From contig NZ_CAMFLC010000007.1 in NCBI RefSeq assembly GCF_945957465.1, forward strand, positions 62,001 to 126,000: a DNA stretch of 64,000 nt, given 5' to 3'. The DNA is from an uncultured Leifsonia sp. (GTDB taxonomy: Bacteria > Actinomycetota > Actinomycetes > Actinomycetales > Microbacteriaceae). The notes under the pieces are model-generated. The model saw only the letters and a list, made by a program, of their open reading frames with translations, was not told where the DNA came from and searched no databases. Shown in pieces: positions 22,329 through 29,496 of this stretch (its first letter is position 1; each line of letters opens with the position of its first letter). Position numbers and translations under genes: made by a program.

Positions 22329-25262
22329 TCAATTCTTGACGGGTCGGTCGCTCCGGGCGGGTCGGCGCCGGGGAAGCGCGAGGGCACGGAGCTCACGGCG
22401 GGAACGCATCCCGAGCTTCGCGAGGATGTTGCGCACGTGGAAGTTGACCGTCGTCACCGAGACGTAGAGCCGCTCGGCGATCTCCTTGTTCGTCATCCCC
22501 GCGGCCAGGGCGTGCGCGACCTGACGCTCCCGCGTGGTCAACGAGGCGAGCGGGTCGGCCGCCGACGCCTGTCGGGCGTCCGCGGCGTCGCCGGCGGTGC
22601 GCATCGCGTCCAGCAGGTGGGCGGTGCGGGCGAGGTAGGTGCTGGCGCCGAGCCGGCAGAAGGTGGCGGCGGCCTGCTCCAGCAGCGCGATCCCGGCGGC
22701 GCGTTCCGCGTCGCCGTCGGCCGGGGTCGCCCTGCTTGCGTCGACGGTTCCGGCCGCCAGCAGGCGGCCGGCGTCGAGCGCCGCGATCGCGGCGGGGAAC
22801 GGGAAGCGGGGTGACGCCGCGGCCTCCCGGTACGCGTCGAGCGCCTCTGCGCGGCTGCCCTCCGCCTCCAGCACGCGTCCCTCCAGCCAGCGCAGAGAGC
22901 CGTAGTACGGCCGCCAGGGCCCGGGGGCGGCGCACTGCAGGTACGCTGCCCGGGCCTCGGTGGCGCGGCCGAGTGCCGCCAGTGCGTCCACCCGGTAGGT
23001 CAGCCAGCCCTGTGTCGAGGAGCGGCTCGCCGCCTCCTCGGCGTCGAGGGTGGCGCGGTGCTGGTCCTCCGGCCGCCCGAGTGCGCGTGCCAGTTCGGCG
23101 CGGGCCAGGAACGGCAGGTCGCCGTCGTACGATCCGGTGATCCGCGGGTCGGCCTTCGCGGCGGAGCGCAGGCGCTCGTTCACCGGTTCGGTCTCGCCTC
23201 GGCCGGCGCGTACGAGCGTCGACGTCCAGAGCGCGATCGGCCAGCACGACAGGTCGGTCTCGTCGAGGGCCAGCGCGACCGCGGTGTCGGCCAGGGTGAC
23301 CGACTCCTCCCACTCGCCCGACAGGAAGAGCAGGTGCGCGTACATCGTCCGCACGAAGCCCGCCGTCCAGCTGCTCGGGAAGCGGCGGACCAGGTCGTTG
23401 GCGCGCGCGAGGTCGGCGTGCGCGCCCTCGATGTCGCCGCTGATGATGAGCACTCGGGACCGGGCCACGAGCGCGTCCACGGCGGCCGGGGACTCGTGAT
23501 GCGCGAGCAATGCGTCGAGCTCCGCCGTGAGCGGCGCGAACAGGTCAGGGCGCCGCGCGTGCGCGGCCGAGATGAGCGCCCAGCCGACCAGCCGGACGAG
23601 GTGCTCCTCCGGTTCGGCGAGCCAGCGCAGCGCGGGATCTGCGACGTCTTCGGGGCGCGGGCAGGCGGCGATGTGCTCGCGTGCCGTGTCCAGGTGGTCC
23701 AGCACGCCGGCGAAGTCTCCCATCGCCATCAGCACCTTGGGCAGCGCCTCGGCCACGTGGGTGCGGATGGCGCGCTCGTCGGGAGTGCGCGCCGGGGCGG
23801 CCTCCAGCTGGAGGGCGAGCTGGAGCGCCCCCGGCACGTCGCGCGAGAGCGTGCGCAGCTCCAGGAGCACGGCATCGCGGGCGGGCGACGCCGGAAGCGC
23901 CTCGATCGCCGGGCGCAGGTCGAGGATCTGCTCGTGCAGCCGGAAGCGCAGCGCGAGCAGCCCCAGCTCGACCAGCGGACGCTCCCGCTCGCCCTCCGTG
24001 GCCAGGTGCATGGCCGAGCGGGCGTAGCTCATCGCCTGCTCCGCCCTGCCCAGCTCGGCCGCAGCCAGGGCGGCCGTGAGCAGCTCGTCGACGAGGCGGG
24101 GGTCGGCCGTGTCGGCGGCCTCCACCCGGTGCCGCAGGGCGCGGTGCCCGTCGAGCACGTCGGCGGCGACCCGGTGGATCTGCACCCGCCGTTCCACGGT
24201 GAGCCCGGCGGCCAGGGCATCGGCGAGGAGGGCGTGCGCAGGCTCCACCCACAGCACGCCGTCGCGCGGCGTTCCGAGCACGAGGCCCCGCGTCACGGCC
24301 CCCGGCACGTCGAGCCGCTCGCCCAGGCGGGCGGCGATGGAGCCGACCACGGGGGCCGGGAGCGGGTCGCGCAGCACGGCGATGAACTCGGCAGCAGTGC
24401 GAACTGACCGGTCGGCGCCCTCCAGGGCCGCCGAGATCGCCGACGCGAGCGGCATGATCGCGGTGTCGGGCAGGTCCCAGCCGGCCGGATGCAGGGCCTG
24501 CGTGAAGGTGTCGCGCAGCTGCCCGAGGAGCACGCTGAGCAGCAGCGGAGAGCCCTGGGTGGCCTCGGTCAGCCGGGTCGCGGTGCGTCGCGAGATCGCG
24601 TGCCCCAGAATGTGCTCCGCGAGTTCCTGCGTGTCGGAGACCGTGAGGGGCGACAGGTCGATACGGGCGTGGTTGACCGACGACGCCGCGAGGTCCTCGA
24701 ACAGCGAAGACACGCTGTTCGGCTGCGGCCGCGTCGCGGCGGTGAAGAGGAAGCCGCGATCCGACATCCGGCGGACGACGAATCGCAGCGCTCGCGCCGA
24801 CGGCTCGTCCACCCACTGCGCGTCGTCCACGATCAGGCACACCGGTCCGGAGAGCGCGTCGACGGCGTCGAGAAGCAGCCGCCCGACCGTCAGCGCGTCG
24901 TCGTCGGGGGCGGGAGGCCGGATCGGCCGGCCGCCGAGCGCGGCGAGGCCACGGACGAGGGTCTCGACGGTGGCGTAGGCGAGGTCGGACTCGAACGAGT
25001 CGGCGCTCGCCCGCAGCACCGTCCAGCCGTCCAGCCGCTGGGCGACATCGGCGAGCAGCGCCGTCTTGCCGAGGCCGGCCTCGCCGGTGATCAGCACGGC
25101 GCCGCCGCGGTCGAGCGCACGATGCGCGACGAGGAGGATGGTCTCGCGGGAGCGGTCCCGGCCGATGAGCGGCCGCGCCGTCGAGTCCACGTCGGTCACG
25201 GTCGCCCCCATCCACCCGCGCGGGTCGGGTAACGGGAGTGCGCGGTCCGGTTCGTCGATCAT
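22329..25262 (-). CDS. LAL-type LuxR-family regulator with AAA ATPase domain
   Basis: A 977-residue regulator of the large ATP-binding LuxR (LAL, MalT-like) class. Residues 33-67 hold LIGRDRSRETI and Walker A GEAGLGKT (60-67); Walker B is LIVDDAQWVDEPS near 143-155. The central 500 residues are helical repeat-like. The C-terminal 60 residues are the LuxR helix-turn-helix: LTTRERQVAHALAAGMTNKEIAERL then VNFHVRNILAKLG. The ligand and targets are unknown. The chosen start is ATG 25262; ATG 25209 (MGATVTDVDS) is possible. No convincing -10 or Shine-Dalgarno decides between them. It reads against ispE and away from the ABC-F gene, which looks like insertion into a conserved pair. Confidence 0.88.
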   Translation of the reverse strand: MIDEPDRALPLPDPRGWMGATVTDVDSTARPLIGRDRSRETILLVAHRALDRGGAVLITGEAGLGKTALLADVAQRLDGWTVLRASADSFESDLAYATVETLVRGLAALGGRPIRPPAPDDDALTVGRLLLDAVDALSGPVCLIVDDAQWVDEPSARALRFVVRRMSDRGFLFTAATRPQPNSVSSLFEDLAASSVNHARIDLSPLTVSDTQELAEHILGHAISRRTATRLTEATQGSPLLLSVLLGQLRDTFTQALHPAGWDLPDTAIMPLASAISAALEGADRSVRTAAEFIAVLRDPLPAPVVGSIAARLGERLDVPGAVTRGLVLGTPRDGVLWVEPAHALLADALAAGLTVERRVQIHRVAADVLDGHRALRHRVEAADTADPRLVDELLTAALAAAELGRAEQAMSYARSAMHLATEGERERPLVELGLLALRFRLHEQILDLRPAIEALPASPARDAVLLELRTLSRDVPGALQLALQLEAAPARTPDERAIRTHVAEALPKVLMAMGDFAGVLDHLDTAREHIAACPRPEDVADPALRWLAEPEEHLVRLVGWALISAAHARRPDLFAPLTAELDALLAHHESPAAVDALVARSRVLIISGDIEGAHADLARANDLVRRFPSSWTAGFVRTMYAHLLFLSGEWEESVTLADTAVALALDETDLSCWPIALWTSTLVRAGRGETEPVNERLRSAAKADPRITGSYDGDLPFLARAELARALGRPEDQHRATLDAEEAASRSSTQGWLTYRVDALAALGRATEARAAYLQCAAPGPWRPYYGSLRWLEGRVLEAEGSRAEALDAYREAAASPRFPFPAAIAALDAGRLLAAGTVDASRATPADGDAERAAGIALLEQAAATFCRLGASTYLARTAHLLDAMRTAGDAADARQASAADPLASLTTRERQVAHALAAGMTNKEIAERLYVSVTTVNFHVRNILAKLGMRSRRELRALALPRRRPARSDRPVKN

Positions 25263-25358
25263 CGCACACCCGGGCGTATGGTCGGTTTCCCCCAAGGAGG
25301 GGGAGTGATCCGCCTCCGGCGTCCGGGCGGACGGCGCGACGGTAGGCTGGAGGACCGT

Positions 25359-27164
25359 ATGGCTCATCTCCTCGGCGCCGAATCGCTGCATCTCGAATAC
25401 CCGACGCGGGTCGTCTTCGACTCGGTGACCATCGGCGTCTCCGAAGGCGACCGCATCGGCGTCGTCGGACGCAACGGCGACGGCAAGTCGACCCTCCTCT
25501 CCCTCCTCGCCGGGCGGCTCGAACCCGACTCCGGCCGCGTCACCCGGCGCCGGGACGCGACGGTCGGGATGCTCGACCAGCGCGACGACCTCCCGGACGC
25601 ACTGACCGTCGGCCGGGCCATCGTCGGCGATCGCGAGGAGCACCTGTGGGCGGGCGACCCGCGCGTGCGCGACGTGCTCGCCGGTCTCGTCGCCGACATC
25701 CGCTGGGAGGCGACCATCGGCGAGCTCTCGGGCGGCCAGCGCCGCCGGGTGGCGCTCGCGGCGCTGCTGGTGCACGACCACGACCTGCTCTTCCTCGACG
25801 AGCCGACCAACCACCTCGACATCGAGGGCGTCGCCTGGCTGGCGTCGCACCTCAAGCAGCGCTGGGCAGCCGGATCGGGCGCCCTCGTGGTGGTCACCCA
25901 CGACCGCTGGTTCCTGGACGAAGTGTCGACCTCGACCTGGGAGGTCCACGACGGGATCGTCGAGCCCTTCGAAGGGGGCTACGCGGCATATGTCCTGCAA
26001 CGGGTCGAGCGCGACCGCATGGCTGCCGTCGCCGAGACCAAGCGCCAGAACCTCATGCGCAAGGAGCTCGCCTGGCTGCGCCGCGGAGCCCCTGCGCGCA
26101 CCTCCAAACCGAAGTTCCGGATGGACGCCGCCGCGGCGCTGATCGCCGACGAGCCGGCACCGCGCGACGCGGTCGAGCTGACCAAGCTCGCGACGGCCCG
26201 GCTCGGCAAAGACGTCGTCGACCTCCTCGACGTCACCGTGGAGTTCCCGCCGAAGACCGTGCTGCGCGACGTGGAGTGGCGCATCGCTCCCGGTGAGCGC
26301 ACCGGCATCCTCGGCGTCAACGGCGCGGGCAAGTCCACCCTGCTCGGCCTCGTCGCCGGCAGCGTCGAGCCGACCTCCGGACGCGTCAAGCGCGGCAAGA
26401 CGGTCAAGATCGCCACGCTCACGCAGCAGCTCGACGAGCTCGACGCCGTGCGCGACCAGCGCGTCAGCGCCGTCGTCGCCGACAAGCGCACCACCTACCT
26501 CGCGGGCGGCAAAGAGGTCACGCCCGGCCAGATGCTCGAGCGCCTGGGCTTCACGAACGCGCAGCTGTCGACTCCGGTGAAAGACCTGTCGGGTGGTCAG
26601 AAGCGCCGCCTCCAGCTGTTGCTGATCCTGCTGGACGAGCCGAACGTGCTCATCCTGGACGAACCGACGAACGACCTCGACACCGACATGCTCGCTGCGA
26701 TGGAGGACCTGCTCGACGGCTGGCCCGGCACGCTGCTGGTGGTCTCGCACGACCGTTACCTCGTCGAGCGCGTGACCGACCAGCAGTACGCGGTGATCGA
26801 CGGCGCCTTCCGGCACCTGCCCGGCGGCATCGACGAATATCTGCGGCTGCGACGGGAGCGGAGCGCTTCGCCGAGCGCAGCGGCCGGCACTGCCGCGACC
26901 CCGGCGGCCGGGGCCACCGCTGCCGCGTCACCGGTTCTCTCCGGCGCGGCCCTGCGCGCGGCGGAGAAGGAGCTGGCGTCGATCGACCGGCGGCTCGCGA
27001 AGCTGGCCGGTCAGGTCGCCGAGCACCACGAGTCGATCGCACGCCACGATCAGTCCGACTACGTCGGCCTCGGGCGCCTCACCGAAGAGCTGCGCGCGCT
27101 GGAGGGCGAGATCGCCGACCAGGAGACCCGCTGGCTGGAACTCTCGGAGCAGCTCGAGGGCTGA
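25359..27164 (+). CDS. ABC-F family ATPase (Uup-like)
   Basis: A 601-residue soluble protein with two ABC ATPase domains and no membrane segment. Domain 1: Walker A GRNGDGKST, signature LSGGQRRRVALA, Walker B LLFLDEPTNHLD. Domain 2: GVNGAGKST, LSGGQKRRLQLL and VLILDEPTNDLD. The linker (about 225-265) is Arg/Lys-rich, and the last 75 residues form a Uup-type coiled coil after an Ala/Pro linker. ABC-F proteins bind the ribosomal E site and aid translation or resist antibiotics; which applies here is open. ATG 25359 follows TAGGCT (25343-25348) and a GGAGG. An in-frame GTG at 25305 behind AAGGAGGGGG is an alternative start adding 18 residues. Confidence 0.93.
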   Translation: MAHLLGAESLHLEYPTRVVFDSVTIGVSEGDRIGVVGRNGDGKSTLLSLLAGRLEPDSGRVTRRRDATVGMLDQRDDLPDALTVGRAIVGDREEHLWAGDPRVRDVLAGLVADIRWEATIGELSGGQRRRVALAALLVHDHDLLFLDEPTNHLDIEGVAWLASHLKQRWAAGSGALVVVTHDRWFLDEVSTSTWEVHDGIVEPFEGGYAAYVLQRVERDRMAAVAETKRQNLMRKELAWLRRGAPARTSKPKFRMDAAAALIADEPAPRDAVELTKLATARLGKDVVDLLDVTVEFPPKTVLRDVEWRIAPGERTGILGVNGAGKSTLLGLVAGSVEPTSGRVKRGKTVKIATLTQQLDELDAVRDQRVSAVVADKRTTYLAGGKEVTPGQMLERLGFTNAQLSTPVKDLSGGQKRRLQLLLILLDEPNVLILDEPTNDLDTDMLAAMEDLLDGWPGTLLVVSHDRYLVERVTDQQYAVIDGAFRHLPGGIDEYLRLRRERSASPSAAAGTAATPAAGATAAASPVLSGAALRAAEKELASIDRRLAKLAGQVAEHHESIARHDQSDYVGLGRLTEELRALEGEIADQETRWLELSEQLEG

Positions 27165-27189
27165 CCGCGCTGCGGATGCCGGACCGATC

Positions 27190-27211
27190 GGCGCCGGAGG
27201 ACTCCCGCGCC
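27190..27211. terminator. Candidate terminator between ABC-F and acetyltransferase
   Basis: GGCGC (27190-27194) and GCGCC (27207-27211) enclose further pairing GGAG/CTCC with one C-C mismatch. It lies in the 60-bp gap between convergent genes. No U-tract. Confidence 0.45.
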
Positions 27212-27224
27212 GCCCGGGCTCGAA

Positions 27225-27803
27225 TCACCTCCGCTGACTGCGGGCCGCCGGCGTGTCGCCGTGCGGCTCCTCCGTTGCCGTCACGAACAGTTCCATCCGC
27301 ACGTTGTAGTAGGCGTCCGTCGGGCCGACGCGGCGCATGCCGATGCGCTCGCACACCCGCTGCGACGCCGCGTTCTCGGGATAGGTGACGGCGACGACGC
27401 GATCCAGGTCGCGCAGGGCCGCCGCGAGGAGCGCGCCGGCCGCCTCCGCCGCATAGCCGCGCCCCCAGTGGTCCGGGTGGAAGTGCCAGCCGATCTCGGT
27501 GTCGCCGGACGGCCGCAACGGCTCAGGGCCCGACGCGGGGATCGGCTGCAGCATCACGGTTCCGACCGGTTCGCCGGTGGCGGCCACCGAGACGACGCGG
27601 AACGCGCGCAGGTCGTCCTCGAGCGCCCGCAGCCGGGCGATGCGCCGCACGGCGTCCGCCGGGTCGGTCAGCACGGCCGGCGCGCGGCCGAGGAACCGCG
27701 CGACCTCCCACCGCGAGTAGAGGTCGAACGCGAAGGCGGCATCGTCGTCGCGCCAGGGCCGCAGCTCGAGGCGCTCGGTGGTGAGCTCGATCGGGATGTG
27801 CAC
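27225..27803 (-). CDS. GNAT-family N-acetyltransferase (RimJ/RimL-like)
   Basis: A 192-residue acetyltransferase. ELTTERLELRPWRDDDA at the N-terminus is the RimJ/RimL opening. GDTEIGWHFHPDHWGRGYAAEAAGALLAAAL is motif A with the acetyl-CoA pyrophosphate loop (about 110-135), and VVAVTYPENAASQRVCERIGM is motif B. The acceptor is unknown. The start GTG 27803 is preceded by minus-strand TAGGGT (27811-27816) seven bases away and no Shine-Dalgarno. The divergent acyl-CoA dehydrogenase starts 44 bp away with its own leaderless -10. The hydrophilic C-terminal tail (EEPHGDTPAARSQRR) lies outside the fold. Confidence 0.88.
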   Translation of the reverse strand: MHIPIELTTERLELRPWRDDDAAFAFDLYSRWEVARFLGRAPAVLTDPADAVRRIARLRALEDDLRAFRVVSVAATGEPVGTVMLQPIPASGPEPLRPSGDTEIGWHFHPDHWGRGYAAEAAGALLAAALRDLDRVVAVTYPENAASQRVCERIGMRRVGPTDAYYNVRMELFVTATEEPHGDTPAARSQRR

Positions 27804-27847
27804 CCGGTCCACCCTAGCCCGCGGCGCGCCCGCACTAGACTCGCCGC
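27804..27847. promoter_or_regulatory. Divergent leaderless promoters, acetyltransferase and acyl-CoA dehydrogenase
   Basis: Minus-strand TAGGGT (27811-27816) ends seven bases before the GTG of the acetyltransferase. Plus-strand TAGACT (27836-27841) ends six bases before the ATG of the dehydrogenase. Both lack Shine-Dalgarno sequences. Confidence 0.65.
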
Positions 27848-29449
27848 ATGCCCACTCACACCGTCGTGAACCAGGCCCCGCCGCGCGTCGACCTCGACGA
27901 GTTCGCCGCCGACATCCCCCTGCGCGAGGCGGTCGAACGGTACGACGCCGACTGGGCGATCGCCGACCTCGGCGCCGTCGGGCGGCTGGTCGGGTCCGCC
28001 GGTTTCCAGGCCGACGCCGAGCGCGCGAACGTGCGCGAGCCGCAGTTGCGCGCGTTCGACCGGTGGGGCGACCGCGTCGACGAGGTCGACTACGACGAGA
28101 GCTACCATCGCGTGCTCCGGCAGGCCGTCGCCGCCGGAGCGCACACCTCCGCGTGGGCCGATCCACGGCCGGGCGCGAACGTCGCCCGGGCCGCGACGTT
28201 CATGCTGTTCGCGCAGGTGGAGCCCGGGCACGCCTGCCCGGTCTCGATGTCGCACGCGGCCGTGCCGGCCCTCGCCGCCGCCCCGCGCCTCGCCGACGAG
28301 TGGATCCCGCGGCTGCTCTCTCGCGAGTACGACGGCCGCCTCGGCCCGGCCAAGCCGTCCGCCCTGTTCGGGATGGCGATGACCGAGAAGCAGGGCGGCT
28401 CCGACGTGCGCGCCAACACGACCCGCGCGCTCGCCGACGGCGACGGGCGCTGGCTGCTGACCGGCCACAAGTGGTTCTGCTCGGCCCCGATGTCGGACGC
28501 CTTCCTGGTGCTCGCCCAGACGGCGGGAGGCCTGAGCTGCTTCGTGGTGCCCCGCGTGCTGGAGGACGGCGCGCGCAACGTCTTCCTCATCCAGCGGTTG
28601 AAGGACAAGCTCGGCAACCGCTCCAACGCCTCCGCCGAGGTCGAGTTCGACGGCACGGTCGGCTATCTGCTCGGCGAGGAGGGCCGCGGCGTCCGGACCA
28701 TCCTGGAGATGGTCGACCGCACCAGGCTCGACTGCGTGCTCGGCACCGCGGCCGGCATGCGGCAGGGCGTCGCCGAGGCCGCGTGGCACGCGCGTCACCG
28801 GTCGGCGTTCGGCCGGCGGCTCGTCGACCAGCCGGCGATGACGGCGGTGCTGGCCGATCTGGCCCTCGAGTCGGAGGCGGCGACCGCCGTCGCGCTGCGA
28901 CTGGCGCGTGCGCACGACGACGACGCCTCGGAGACCGATGTCGCGTTCCGGCGGCTCGCGACCGCCGTGAGCAAGTACTGGGTGTGCAAGCGCGGACCCG
29001 GCCATGCCTACGAGGCGATGGAGTGCCTCGGCGGCAACGGGTACACCGAGGCTTTCCCGCTGGCCCGGCGGTATCGCGAGCAGCCGGTGATGGCGATCTG
29101 GGAGGGGTCCGGAAACGTGATCGCGCTCGACGTGCTGCGCGCGCTGGCCCGCGAGCCCGCGAGCGCGGAGGCGTTCGATGCCGAGCTCGCCGCCGCCCGG
29201 GGCGCGAACGCGGTCTTCGACGCCCACCACGACAGGGTGCGACGAGCTGTCGCCGCCGCAGACGAGTCGACGGTCCGCAGCCTGGTCGCCGCGCTCGCCG
29301 TCGGCCTCCAGGCCTCGCTGCTCCTGCGCCACGCCCCGGCGGCGGTCGCCGACGCGTTCGTCGCCTCCCGCCTCGGCCCGGATCGCGGAGCCCTCTACGG
29401 GGAACTGCCCGCGGGCCTGGACCTCTCGGCCCTGGTCGCGCGCGCCTGA
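27848..29449 (+). CDS. AidB-like acyl-CoA dehydrogenase
   Basis: A 533-residue flavoprotein of the acyl-CoA dehydrogenase superfamily. AMTEKQGGSDVRANTTRA is the flavin-contacting motif, RTRLDCVLGTAAGMRQGVAEA and FGRRLVDQPAM the middle region, and YEAMECLGGNGYTEAFPLARRYREQPVMAIWEGSGNV the C-terminal signature, the GNGY..E..RRYREQPV..IWEG pattern of AidB. AidB of E. coli belongs to the Ada alkylation response and binds DNA; isovaleryl-CoA dehydrogenase activity is weak. No other beta-oxidation gene is near, which favours the AidB-like assignment over catabolism. The ATG at 27848 is leaderless-type (TAGACT six bases upstream). Confidence 0.88.
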   Translation: MPTHTVVNQAPPRVDLDEFAADIPLREAVERYDADWAIADLGAVGRLVGSAGFQADAERANVREPQLRAFDRWGDRVDEVDYDESYHRVLRQAVAAGAHTSAWADPRPGANVARAATFMLFAQVEPGHACPVSMSHAAVPALAAAPRLADEWIPRLLSREYDGRLGPAKPSALFGMAMTEKQGGSDVRANTTRALADGDGRWLLTGHKWFCSAPMSDAFLVLAQTAGGLSCFVVPRVLEDGARNVFLIQRLKDKLGNRSNASAEVEFDGTVGYLLGEEGRGVRTILEMVDRTRLDCVLGTAAGMRQGVAEAAWHARHRSAFGRRLVDQPAMTAVLADLALESEAATAVALRLARAHDDDASETDVAFRRLATAVSKYWVCKRGPGHAYEAMECLGGNGYTEAFPLARRYREQPVMAIWEGSGNVIALDVLRALAREPASAEAFDAELAAARGANAVFDAHHDRVRRAVAAADESTVRSLVAALAVGLQASLLLRHAPAAVADAFVASRLGPDRGALYGELPAGLDLSALVARA

Positions 29450-29470
29450 CCCGCACACGCCGAGGTGGCG

Positions 29471-29496
29471 GAGAATCCGCCTCCTGGGCGGTTCTC
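29471..29496. terminator. Bidirectional terminator between acyl-CoA dehydrogenase and glycosyltransferase
   Basis: An 11-nt arm (29471-29481) and a 10-nt arm (29487-29496) pair with one bulged T around the loop TCCTG. The 3' arm overlaps the stop codon of the minus-strand glycosyltransferase. Confidence 0.65.

Noticed and set aside
27261-27285. Extra CTCCTCCGTTG copy of the intergenic repeat within the acetyltransferase gene
   Set aside because: It lies in coding sequence, is a single partial match and encodes an unremarkable tail.
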